Shown here piece by piece: positions 51,805-60,780 of a DNA stretch of 64,000 nucleotides. The notes under the pieces are model-generated. The model was not told the DNA's origin. It did no database searches and worked only from the letters and a program-made list of their open reading frames with translations. Every line of letters begins with the position of its first letter. The stretch's first letter is position 1. Where the stretch lies: NCBI RefSeq assembly GCF_024449095.1, contig NZ_CP024627.1, positions 1,798,001-1,862,000 on the forward strand, read 5' to 3'. This stretch comes from Vibrio coralliilyticus (GTDB lineage: Bacteria; Pseudomonadota; Gammaproteobacteria; Enterobacterales; Vibrionaceae). The translations under genes and the position numbers were made by a program.

Positions 51805-54258
51805 TTATAACGCATCCCTTAGCGATTTCATTGGCGTATTTCGAATCATCCTCAACACAGGTAGCGCTCCAGCCAACATCAATGAGCCCATCGCCATTAA
51901 ACTGGTCTGGAAATACTCTTCAGGAATCATTTGCAGTTCAAGTGTCCAGCCGAAAGATTGCTTTATAACAATATCCACAACCAAGTTGGCCAAAGCAAGT
52001 CCGAGCGGCAATGCGATTAATATAGATATGGCACCGAAGACAAACAACTGCAGCCCTCCCATTACAACTAGCTCCTTACCAGACATGCCTAAACAACGCA
52101 GTAAGGACACATGCCTTTGCCTCGATACTTCGCCAGCTACGGTCGCAAAGAAAATACCAAACACAGCAATAATCAATGTAATATTGCCGAGTGTATCCGC
52201 AATGGAGAAGGTTCGGTCAAATACTCTCATTGCCTGCTTATGGATATGACCATTATCGAAAATACGCTCTGAATTCAAACGGAATACAGATTCCATACGC
52301 CGTTTAAGACCGATAGAGTTAACACCATCCTTGAGAACAGCGCCAAGTGCTACCGTCCCATTTCCTGCAAACGCATACAACCAATTTCGGTGGGAAAGCA
52401 GTACTTGGTTATACGGGTTACCGTAGTCGTAATAGACGCCAACCACTTGCCAGCCTTGTCCCAACTTGCCCGATAAATCAATGTAATCACCCGGACGGAT
52501 ACCAAGCTTTAACGCCATCGATTCACTGATCATCACGCCTTTAGAATGATGGAGATGATACCAGTAATTAGGAATACCCAGCTTGACCGTAAGAGAATCC
52601 AACTCGCCTTCTGAAGCGCCAGTGCTGACTACTTGAAGTACACCTTTGTTGGAGTTGACTTCTTTCTCCCAGCGCCACCAAACAGAATCCACTTCCGGTT
52701 GTTTAGACAGCCAGCCACTCATGCGTGCAGCCGCACTATTATTGGGGTAGATATATAAATCAGCAGCTAGACGTTGGCTTAACCATTTATCAGTGGTGTC
52801 ACGAAAACTCCCCACCATGGTTTCAACGCCGATATTAGCAGCCATTGCTAACATAAATGCCATGGTTGCCACCCCACGATAGCTCATGCTAGCGGCAGCA
52901 TCGGCAAAGAACCAACGAATCTTCACCCATTTAAGAGAATAAGAAAGACCATCGAAAACTTTCCATATCAGATACGGCGTAAACAAGGCGACACTCAATA
53001 GCATTAACCCAATGATTGCCAAGCCAGACTCCTGAGTTTGAGGAGCTTGATAAATCGCAATTGCAGCAACACATAATGCGCACGCTAATAAAGCCTGAAT
53101 GGCAAACTCAATGCCTGCAAAACGAACCAATGATAGACGAGCAGTTAATCGAATTGGCTGCGCTCGTAACAAGCGTACCAGCGGCCAGGCACAGGCAACA
53201 AAAGCACCAATCACTGTCATATATAGACTGTAAATGCTCGACTTCCAACTCCACGCGATGAGTAACCCAACGTTGGCATCATAAAGATCACCCAAGCTGG
53301 CTGATACCGATGGAATCAACTGGTTGGCAAGTAAAATGCCAAGGACACTTCCACAAAGCCAACTAACCAGAATGAGAACCAAAAGCTCCATACACAAAGC
53401 TTTCGCCAACTGCCACCCCGAGACCCCAGTCTGGCGCATCGCACCGACCAAAGGCTGTCTTTGAGTCAGAGATAATGACATCGCTTGATAGAAGATAAAA
53501 AGACCAACTAAAAACGCCAACATCCCCATTGCGCTTAAATTCATGTGGAAAGCCTTCGTCAGCGACTCCAACTCTGCACGAGAATTACGCATGATACTCA
53601 TGCCATTAGGCAGGTACTCTTTCAAACGAGCAAGCTTTTCAGGGGGCATCTCTCCGCATGCAATGACAGAAATACCTGAACTTCTTTCTAGCATACGTAG
53701 TAAAGAAATATCAGCAATAATTCGAGTACCATTTAATCGCTCTTGCGTGTCAACAACGATAGGGCCTAATTTGCTGCCATCACTCAAGACGATAAAATCG
53801 TTATCTTGCCATTTCATATGTGCCGCAAGATCTGAACTCACCATAATTGGATATGGGCTGTTCATTAACTTAAGAGAAGAGAAGTCATTTATGCTGGTCG
53901 CCGGATGGAACTGCAGCATCGCAACTGGATCCACTCCCACTAACATAAGGTCTGTACCATTGGCCATGCTCACGCGCAGACTTTCAAAGGGAGCACATTG
54001 GTTGAATCCATCACGGCGAAGCTGAACATAAAAGCCCTGTGGGATTTTATTGGTCACATGTTTAGGGCGTATACGATAAGGAAGAGGATTAGAGAAAAGT
54101 TTTTCACCGTGCTCATAACTTTGTCTAGCGTGTTCGTTGATAGAGGTTACTCCCACTAACAGCGACACACCCAACGTAAGACCAAGCCAGACAAGAAGAA
54201 TTTGAAAAGGATAGCGTCTGTAGTGCCCAAGCAGTGCTTTAACTACGGGCCATAACAT
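51805..54258 (-). CDS. FtsX-type ABC permease (AttF/AttG-like)
   Basis: This encodes 817 residues with about ten TM helices and two FtsX domains, as in the long permeases of the AttEFGH or LolCE-type systems. ATG at 54258 has GGAGGG before it and overlaps the end of the ATPase gene by 20 bases; the frame from 54315 would lie within that gene. It likely works with the ATPase before it and the AttH-like protein after it. Confidence 0.83.
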   Translation of the reverse strand: MLWPVVKALLGHYRRYPFQILLVWLGLTLGVSLLVGVTSINEHARQSYEHGEKLFSNPLPYRIRPKHVTNKIPQGFYVQLRRDGFNQCAPFESLRVSMANGTDLMLVGVDPVAMLQFHPATSINDFSSLKLMNSPYPIMVSSDLAAHMKWQDNDFIVLSDGSKLGPIVVDTQERLNGTRIIADISLLRMLERSSGISVIACGEMPPEKLARLKEYLPNGMSIMRNSRAELESLTKAFHMNLSAMGMLAFLVGLFIFYQAMSLSLTQRQPLVGAMRQTGVSGWQLAKALCMELLVLILVSWLCGSVLGILLANQLIPSVSASLGDLYDANVGLLIAWSWKSSIYSLYMTVIGAFVACAWPLVRLLRAQPIRLTARLSLVRFAGIEFAIQALLACALCVAAIAIYQAPQTQESGLAIIGLMLLSVALFTPYLIWKVFDGLSYSLKWVKIRWFFADAAASMSYRGVATMAFMLAMAANIGVETMVGSFRDTTDKWLSQRLAADLYIYPNNSAAARMSGWLSKQPEVDSVWWRWEKEVNSNKGVLQVVSTGASEGELDSLTVKLGIPNYWYHLHHSKGVMISESMALKLGIRPGDYIDLSGKLGQGWQVVGVYYDYGNPYNQVLLSHRNWLYAFAGNGTVALGAVLKDGVNSIGLKRRMESVFRLNSERIFDNGHIHKQAMRVFDRTFSIADTLGNITLIIAVFGIFFATVAGEVSRQRHVSLLRCLGMSGKELVVMGGLQLFVFGAISILIALPLGLALANLVVDIVIKQSFGWTLELQMIPEEYFQTSLMAMGSLMLAGALPVLRMIRNTPMKSLRDAL

Positions 54259-54910
54259 GAAGCTGCCCTCCTTGAAGACGAATTCTCCCTTCCATATGTT
54301 CGGCAACACGCTCACTGTGTGTCACGAGCAATAATGTACATTCCAACTGGCGAGTCAGTGTGGTAAGAAGGCGCATAACCGCTTCAGCATTACGCTCGTC
54401 AAGGCTTCCCGTTGGTTCATCAGCCAACAAGATTTTGGGTTCCATATAAAGCGCACGAGCAATAGCGGCTCGTTGCTGCTGGCCACCTGAAACTTCTTCA
54501 GGGTAACGCCCAAGTAATGGCATTAAATCGAGAGCAGAGAGGATCTGGCGCCATAGCCCTTTGTCCTCAGGAAGCCCTTTAAGCTGTCGACAGAAGCGAA
54601 TATTGTCAGCGACATTAAGGGTGGGAAGCAGGTTAAACTGCTGAAAGATAAGACCAATATTATTTCGTCGATAGGCCGTACGTTTCGTTTCAGCGATTTC
54701 ATGCATGGAGAAGTTAGGAAACCATATTTCTCCTGAATCGACCGTATCCAAGCCCGCGATCAAATTCAGTAGCGTACTCTTGCCAGAGCCACTTTCGCCC
54801 ATCAAAGCGACTTGATCACCTTGTTCTAATGTCAACTCAGCACCTTGTAAGACAGGGTGAAACTCACCACCATCGACATAGCCTTTACATAGGTCTGTTA
54901 GCTGAAGCAT
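54239..54910 (-). CDS. ABC transporter ATPase, LolD/AttE-like
   Basis: This encodes 223 residues with complete motifs: Walker A GESGSGKST, the signature SGGQQQRAAIARAL, Walker B ILLADEPTGSLD and the switch His in LVTHSERV. Its MacB/LolD-like form matches FtsX-type permeases. It is the first gene of a three-gene operon (ATPase, permease, AttH). Confidence 0.9.
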   Translation of the reverse strand: MLQLTDLCKGYVDGGEFHPVLQGAELTLEQGDQVALMGESGSGKSTLLNLIAGLDTVDSGEIWFPNFSMHEIAETKRTAYRRNNIGLIFQQFNLLPTLNVADNIRFCRQLKGLPEDKGLWRQILSALDLMPLLGRYPEEVSGGQQQRAAIARALYMEPKILLADEPTGSLDERNAEAVMRLLTTLTRQLECTLLLVTHSERVAEHMEGRIRLQGGQLHVMARS

Positions 54911-55033
54911 TAAAAGTCTCTTAATCGTTCAAAATTGGACTGTGAATCTACACTAAAACCACGCTGGGAGGAAGTATTTTGGATACTGGATCACAAGATA
55001 TGCATCAAAACACATCAGATGAACGATTCATGT

Positions 55034-56410
55034 CTAATTTTCGATCAAATTCTTCATCCAGCGTTGGGTTTTCATTCTGTACAAAGAGCCGCCCCATTTA
55101 ATGGCTTCTTCTGTTAAAAAGAGTAGGAAAACCCACTCAGGCTCCCAACCTAAGCCAATGGCCGCAAATGCTGCTAGGGGTATGCCAATTAGCCATTGAG
55201 CAATCAAGTCTTGATAGAGGCAGAACTTTACATCTCCCCCCGCTCTGAGCACACCAACGATCACCATCATCGGGACTGAACGTAAAATGATGCCAAAACA
55301 GAGAATCACCATAAACTTCTCGGCCAGTTCACGAGTCTCATCAGTCAATGCACTAAAAGCATCGAGCACCACGCCTTGACATAAGTACAAGATCAAGGCA
55401 ACGACAATGCCAACCATCAAACTCAGTATGGTCATGCCAATCGCCTGATAGTAAACCGCTTCATAGTGCTTTGCTCCGATTTGGTTACCGACCAAGACCG
55501 CTGCTGCATTGGACATGCCGATCAGTAATGCCAAAGCAATGGACTCAACGGGAGACATCACAGACAACGCAGCAAGACCTTGAACACCGGACTGACCCAT
55601 AATGGCGTGATAGGCAAACAGCCCCCCCGCCCAAGCAAGGAAATTAAACGTGGTGGGCAGAGAAAGTTTTAGAAAACGTACAACTCGCGACCACTCCACT
55701 ACTGCTTTGAGGTCTTGAATTCCAAACGCTAGAAGATGCTTTTTCGCGTAGATATAACCAAACAACGTGGCTACTTCAATCGCTCCGCTCATCACAGTTG
55801 CTATGGCGGCACCTTTGATTCCCATTGCAGGGAAGCCCAACTTACCGAAGATCAACACCCAGTTAAGAAAAATATTGGACACAATACCAATACCACTGAA
55901 AAAGGTACTGATACCGGGTTTGTGCATCGAACGCAGACCGACAGACATACTGGCCACACAAGCTACTGCAAACATGGTCACTGCTGTGATCACCAAGTAC
56001 TGACTACCTAACTGATTCACTTCCTGAGATTCGGTGGTCAAAGACATAATTTCGCTCGGGAACAGGATGAAAATCACCACAGTAAACGCAGCAAAAATCA
56101 TTGCTACCAGCCAAGTTAGAGCAGTACTTTCTTTGACGCCTTGCCGATCAGCCGCCCCCCAGTATTGAGCCGTAAGCAAAGCCCCACCAGTCGTTACTCC
56201 TACTAGCATGATAGTAGTAACAAACGTAGCTCTGGCTGCTACGCCGACCGCAGCTATCTCGGCTTCGCCTAATTGGCCAAGCATTAATACGTCCACTAGG
56301 CCACGACTGGAGAACATGATGCTTTGAAGCGTAATGGGTAAGGCGATAGCGATCATTCGTCGCAAAAACTCACCGCGTGTATGGAATAGAATCTGTGAGA
56401 CCGTGCTCAA
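55034..56410 (-). CDS. MATE family efflux transporter
   Basis: This encodes 458 residues with 12 TM helices in two MATE repeats (LITLQSIMFSSRGLVDVLMLGQL-type start, GVTTGGALLTAQYWGA, and GLRSMHKPGISTFFSGIGIV). It exports drugs or metabolites with Na+ or H+. Vibrio relatives are VmrA- or VcmB-like, but I cannot assign one of these names. Confidence 0.87.
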   Translation of the reverse strand: MSTVSQILFHTRGEFLRRMIAIALPITLQSIMFSSRGLVDVLMLGQLGEAEIAAVGVAARATFVTTIMLVGVTTGGALLTAQYWGAADRQGVKESTALTWLVAMIFAAFTVVIFILFPSEIMSLTTESQEVNQLGSQYLVITAVTMFAVACVASMSVGLRSMHKPGISTFFSGIGIVSNIFLNWVLIFGKLGFPAMGIKGAAIATVMSGAIEVATLFGYIYAKKHLLAFGIQDLKAVVEWSRVVRFLKLSLPTTFNFLAWAGGLFAYHAIMGQSGVQGLAALSVMSPVESIALALLIGMSNAAAVLVGNQIGAKHYEAVYYQAIGMTILSLMVGIVVALILYLCQGVVLDAFSALTDETRELAEKFMVILCFGIILRSVPMMVIVGVLRAGGDVKFCLYQDLIAQWLIGIPLAAFAAIGLGWEPEWVFLLFLTEEAIKWGGSLYRMKTQRWMKNLIEN

Positions 56411-56512
56411 TTACTCACCTCAAACGACAACACTATGATAGAAAGGGAAAAATATACCGTTTATTATATGATCAGCCTTGCTCATAAACCATATTATTAA
56501 TAAGGGGTCGAG

Positions 56513-57946
56513 ATGAAAAAAGTGCTAGTACTGGGCGCATCCGGCTACGTGGGTTCGCAATTGCTGCTTCAATTATGTAACAAAGGCTATCATGTAACAG
56601 CAGCGGCTCGGCAAATTGAGTATTTGAAAGCACGAGTTACTCCCCACCCCAACCTTGAACTCATTTATCTTGATCTCGCTGATCAAGAAGCAACACTTCG
56701 TACTGTACCAGAGTTTGAGATCGTGTATTTCTTGGTGCATGGGATGGCACACGGCCATGACTTCCTTGAATACGAACTCTCCCTCGCTGAAAACTTCAAA
56801 CTGGCCTTAAAAAACAGCCATATCAAACACGTTATCTATCTCAGCGCAATTCAACCTCAGACAGGTAATTCCGAGCATCTCAAAGCACGCCGAATGACGG
56901 GTGACATTATTCGCAAAGCGGGAATACCCGTCACTGAGCTACGAGCGGGGGTCATCATAGGCCCCGGCTCAGCGGCTTTTGAGATCATGAGAGACTTCGT
57001 CTACAACATGCCTCTACTTATCACTCCAAAATGGGTAGACTCGAAAGCCAACCCTATCGCGCTGGAAAACCTCAACCACTATTTGTTGTCGCTTATTGAG
57101 GAATCCCCTACCAGTCATGCGCTATACGAAGTGGGAGGAGCGGATACTCTCAGTTATCGTGAGCAATTCGAAACCATCAGCGCTGTAATTCGAAAGCCCA
57201 TCAAGCTCTGGTCAACATCATTACTGACGCCTCAACTCGCATCGCGCTGGCTGGGTATTGTTACTTCTGTTCCTTCCAGTATTGGGGCTGCTCTGCTATC
57301 TGGCTTAGAGCACGATTTTATTGCCAACTCCGACGACATTCGCCAACGCTACCCTCAAGCACTTGTCAGCTACGAACAAATGGTCAGAAAAAGCATCGAC
57401 GAAGAAGGTCATTTTGTTCGCAGCGAAGTTTGGGGGTTCGACCCTGCAGCTCTAAAGCGCTGGCAAGCTGGCTATGGCTATTACCCAAAACAAACAGGTG
57501 CCAGTATAGAAACGGATTTAAGTTCAGAACAACTGTGGGAAATAGTCAAACAAATTGGCAGCAGGAAAGAGGGTTACTTTTTTGCCAACCCAATGTGGCG
57601 TACAAGGGAATGGCTCGATCTATTTTTTGGCGGAGGGCGACCTAAGCGGCGCTCTCCTCTCGGGCCAGAGCTGCAAGTGGGTGATTATATAGACTCTTGG
57701 AAAGTGATTCGCTGCGAAAAAGAGCAATTTCTGTCCCTGCTGTTTGGTATGAAAGGCCCCGGCCTAGGGCGCTTGGAGTTTTCATTGGAAGACTTGGGCA
57801 GCAAACGCAAACTGACGGTCAAAGCGTGGTGGCACCCGCAAGGTTTAAGAGGCTTACTTTACTGGTTTGCCATGATGCCTGCACATCTGTTTATATTTAA
57901 AGGCATGGTGAAAGCCATTGTTCGAAAAGCAAAAGAGCTTCCTTAA
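56513..57946 (+). CDS. NAD(P)-binding SDR-like protein with C-terminal DUF2867 domain
   Basis: This encodes 477 residues. The N-terminal Rossmann motif GASGYVGSQLL and an atypical SDR body (about 1-290) are followed by a DUF2867 domain (about 320-460) resembling SRPBCC-type ligand binders. Related two-domain proteins are annotated as epimerases or nucleoside-diphosphate-sugar-like enzymes without proven substrates. It is a single gene with its own terminator. Confidence 0.8.
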   Translation: MKKVLVLGASGYVGSQLLLQLCNKGYHVTAAARQIEYLKARVTPHPNLELIYLDLADQEATLRTVPEFEIVYFLVHGMAHGHDFLEYELSLAENFKLALKNSHIKHVIYLSAIQPQTGNSEHLKARRMTGDIIRKAGIPVTELRAGVIIGPGSAAFEIMRDFVYNMPLLITPKWVDSKANPIALENLNHYLLSLIEESPTSHALYEVGGADTLSYREQFETISAVIRKPIKLWSTSLLTPQLASRWLGIVTSVPSSIGAALLSGLEHDFIANSDDIRQRYPQALVSYEQMVRKSIDEEGHFVRSEVWGFDPAALKRWQAGYGYYPKQTGASIETDLSSEQLWEIVKQIGSRKEGYFFANPMWRTREWLDLFFGGGRPKRRSPLGPELQVGDYIDSWKVIRCEKEQFLSLLFGMKGPGLGRLEFSLEDLGSKRKLTVKAWWHPQGLRGLLYWFAMMPAHLFIFKGMVKAIVRKAKELP

Positions 57947-57960
57947 CGGAAGCTCTTTTC
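57931..57960. terminator. Terminator overlapping the end of the SDR-like gene
   Basis: A perfect 12-bp stem (aaaagagcttcc / ggaagctctttt) with a 5-nt loop contains the stop codon in its loop. The T stretch is only four bases, but both flanks fit a shared terminator for the converging DUF2913 gene. Confidence 0.75.
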
Positions 57961-57980
57961 TAATCCAAAAGCACAGCAAG

Positions 57981-58640
57981 CTAAACTTGATAGCCGATTG
58001 GAATCTCAGCCAAATGATTTCCTTGGTTACCTGGATAAACCAGATACTCGCCATGGTACTTAACGTTTGATTTGTAGTCGGTAATCTTGTGTAGCATGAA
58101 CCCTGCGGCTGATGCTTTTTCAACAAACTGCGCGTGGTTACCACGAACAAACCAACTCATTGGTTTGATCAGTGTTTCGCCGTCAAAGCAGTCGTCACAC
58201 TGGTTAGTGCACAACGCGAAAGAGTTTGGACCTTCAGTAAAAATCTGAACTTTACCGCAGTTAAGAAGCGGCTCTGACGTTGACACTTCCCAACCATCTT
58301 CTTCCATCTGATCAAGAAATGTGTTGATTTCACTGTCCTTAATCACTCGCTCTGCTTCCCCTTGAGGGAAAAAGTCAGCATAAAACTTAGAAATACGCTG
58401 GAAGGTAAACATCAGCCCAGCTTCGTTACCTTTTGAGCGCCCCGCTTTTTGCCAGCGAGTGAGATCATCAACCACGCAGCGATGGAAGCGTTGTGATTTG
58501 AGAGCACGGGTCACCCAACGCACCAGATAATGATTGTTCGCCACAGGCGCATCTACAGCCTTACCTGATTTATGATCAGCGGCCAATTCTTCTAGAGCGG
58601 TATTGACCAAGTTTTGTATTTCAACAGTGTACTGAGACAT
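57981..58640 (-). CDS. DUF2913 family protein
   Basis: This encodes 219 residues with a helical N-terminal half and a cysteine-rich stretch (ALCTNQCDDCFDG). The overall form matches DUF2913 proteins of Vibrio and Aeromonas, of unknown function. ATG at 58640 overlaps the stop of the Bcr-like gene by one base (TAATG), so it is coupled to the pump gene. The longer frame to 58718 is inside that gene. Confidence 0.65.
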   Translation of the reverse strand: MSQYTVEIQNLVNTALEELAADHKSGKAVDAPVANNHYLVRWVTRALKSQRFHRCVVDDLTRWQKAGRSKGNEAGLMFTFQRISKFYADFFPQGEAERVIKDSEINTFLDQMEEDGWEVSTSEPLLNCGKVQIFTEGPNSFALCTNQCDDCFDGETLIKPMSWFVRGNHAQFVEKASAAGFMLHKITDYKSNVKYHGEYLVYPGNQGNHLAEIPIGYQV

Positions 58641-59845
58641 TACGCCTTTGTTCCAAATATCCAGTAAAATGCGGCGGACAGAATTGAACACGCCGTCATA
58701 ACAGTAATCATTGGCCAAGTGACGCCATCTGGCAACACAGCAACCACAACCCCAATAATAGAACCTGTGCCAAAGCGAAGCGTTCCTGCTAGTGAAGAAG
58801 CCGTACCTGCCATAGCTGGGTATCCACTGAGTAATAAGCCCATGGTATTACTACCAATGGTCGACAAGGTACCAATGAAAAGGACCACGAAAGGTACAGT
58901 GCCCCACAGCCCTAGGTCAAGCATCCAACCCAAAAATAGTCCCAATCCGGCGATAAGTTGTACCAAAAGAGCAAATCTGAGCATGGCATGGGAGCCGACC
59001 TTCTTAACCAGACGGCCATTAATCGTTGTCATAATGATCATCGCCACGATGTTCAGTGCAAACAAATAGCCGAAATGATTAGGTTGCACGCCATAAATAT
59101 CGATATAGACAAACGAACCTGCGGTGAGAAACGCAAACATACCTGCAAACGAAAATGAACCAGACAGAATTAATCCCATGGCAATCGGGTTTCGACATAA
59201 GCGGACATAGTTACGCATTGTGGTAGCAAATCGAAACGGTTGCTTATTCTCTTTGCTTAACGTTTCTGGGATTTTCCAAAGGACTAATGCAATCACTACC
59301 GCAGCAAATGCAGCCAGAATCCAGAAAATCGCACGCCAGCCAAACCAAACCGCCACATACCCCCCAATCATAGGGGCTATCAAAGGGGCAATGGTAATAA
59401 CTAAGGTCACAAACGACATAGCACGAGAAAAATCCTCGCGATCAAACATATCGCGAACCACAGCCTGAATGATGACAGCCGCCGCTGCGCCCGCAAAGCC
59501 TTGTGCTGTACGTACCCAAGTCAGGGCTTCTATGCCCGTTGTGGTGGCACTCACTACAGATGCAAGTCCAAAAAACAAAACACCTAAGATCAGAACGGGC
59601 CTACGGCCATAACTGTCAGCGAGTGGACCATGAATCAACTGACCAATGGCAAAACCTGCGGTATACGCGGTTAAGGTAATTTGCACTGCCCCGTCTGCCA
59701 CGCCTAGGTCACGGGCGATGGTCGGCATCGCGGGCAAGTACATGTCGATGGCGAGTGGCGTCAATGCGCCGATGGCACCCAGAACAAGAAAAAGAAGAAA
59801 AGTGATTTGGGGTGCTTTGGTTTGCTCTAATGCAGTATCAGACAT
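58640..59845 (-). CDS. Bcr/CflA family multidrug efflux MFS transporter
   Basis: This encodes 401 residues with 12 TM helices. The MFS motif GPLADSYGRRPVLILGV and the Bcr hallmark LTPLAIDMYLPAMPTIARDL are clear. It exports drugs such as bicyclomycin or chloramphenicol-type compounds with protons. ATG at 59845 follows TAGGAGAT. A perfect 19-bp dyad 120 bases upstream may control it. Confidence 0.88.
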   Translation of the reverse strand: MSDTALEQTKAPQITFLLFLVLGAIGALTPLAIDMYLPAMPTIARDLGVADGAVQITLTAYTAGFAIGQLIHGPLADSYGRRPVLILGVLFFGLASVVSATTTGIEALTWVRTAQGFAGAAAAVIIQAVVRDMFDREDFSRAMSFVTLVITIAPLIAPMIGGYVAVWFGWRAIFWILAAFAAVVIALVLWKIPETLSKENKQPFRFATTMRNYVRLCRNPIAMGLILSGSFSFAGMFAFLTAGSFVYIDIYGVQPNHFGYLFALNIVAMIIMTTINGRLVKKVGSHAMLRFALLVQLIAGLGLFLGWMLDLGLWGTVPFVVLFIGTLSTIGSNTMGLLLSGYPAMAGTASSLAGTLRFGTGSIIGVVVAVLPDGVTWPMITVMTACSILSAAFYWIFGTKA

Positions 59846-59965
59846 AAATCTCCTACTCGGTTGCGTTAGATATGCAGCTTCCGTGCTGCAACCAAACAGA
59901 AAAGAGAGACTCGCATCCACGAGTCTTGTAGCCGATCTATACTGAGCGATATCTCTATAAAAGAC

Positions 59966-59984
59966 TAGTTCCTAGTAGGAACTA
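59966..59984. promoter_or_regulatory. Perfect 19-bp palindrome upstream of the Bcr-like pump
   Basis: TAGTTCCTAGTAGGAACTA has two perfect 9-base arms around a single G. It lies 120 bases before the pump start and 21 bases after the rsuA stop. The shape is that of an operator for a dimeric repressor or activator. No regulator gene is adjacent. Confidence 0.65.
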
Positions 59985-60005
59985 AACTATTTCCAACTTA
60001 GATGA

Positions 60006-60707
60006 TTAGTTCCAGACTGATTCAATTTCTTCTTGCGTCAAGTAGCGATATTCACCAGGTTCCAACTCGTCATCCAGAATGATATTGCCGATACGTTCAC
60101 GGTGTAGGTGCTCTACTTTATTACCCAATGCCGCAAACATGCGTTTTACCTGATGGTATTTCCCTTCGGTGATGGTCAGCAGTACTTCTTTTTCTTCTTC
60201 ATCAACAATTTCCAGTTTCGCTGGCAAAGTGGCCGCCTTTTCATTGCGAAGTTCAATACCCTGCTCAAACTGTGCCACATAATCAGCCCCAACCGGGTCA
60301 ACCAGCCAAACGCGATAAGTTTTTTCACACTTGTGTTTCGGCGAAGTAATACGGTGTGACCACTGACCATCATCGGTGATCAACACTAGACCTGTTGTAT
60401 CTACATCTAAGCGCCCTGCAAAATGAAGATCTTCCATCTTCACTTCGTCGAGTAACATAAAGGCTGTTTGATTAAATCCATCTTCATGCGAACAGACAAA
60501 ACCATCGGGTTTAAACAACATGATGTAACGAGGACCCGGTTTCTGAATCTCACGTCCTTGCCATTCGACAATACAGTCGTCCGTCACTTTCACTGCACCA
60601 CTTTTCTGCACGATATCGTTGACGGTGACGTCACCACTTTTAATGATTTTTGTTGCTTCTTTACGTGTCGCACCCAGTGCATCACACAAGTATTTATCTA
60701 AACGCAT
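60006..60707 (-). CDS. rsuA: 16S rRNA pseudouridine(516) synthase RsuA
   Basis: This encodes 233 residues with an N-terminal S4 domain (about 1-55) and the catalytic GRLDVDTTGL, whose Asp101 attacks the uridine. HYQVKRMFAALGN closes the fold, as in the E. coli enzyme. It modifies U516 of 16S rRNA. It is divergent from radD, the same neighbour as in E. coli. Confidence 0.93.
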   Translation of the reverse strand: MRLDKYLCDALGATRKEATKIIKSGDVTVNDIVQKSGAVKVTDDCIVEWQGREIQKPGPRYIMLFKPDGFVCSHEDGFNQTAFMLLDEVKMEDLHFAGRLDVDTTGLVLITDDGQWSHRITSPKHKCEKTYRVWLVDPVGADYVAQFEQGIELRNEKAATLPAKLEIVDEEEKEVLLTITEGKYHQVKRMFAALGNKVEHLHRERIGNIILDDELEPGEYRYLTQEEIESVWN

Positions 60708-60780
60708 GAATACCTCATCTTAATCAGGTGAGGTATTATAGAGCCACTAGACTAAATAGTTGAGCTATTTCACACAATTT

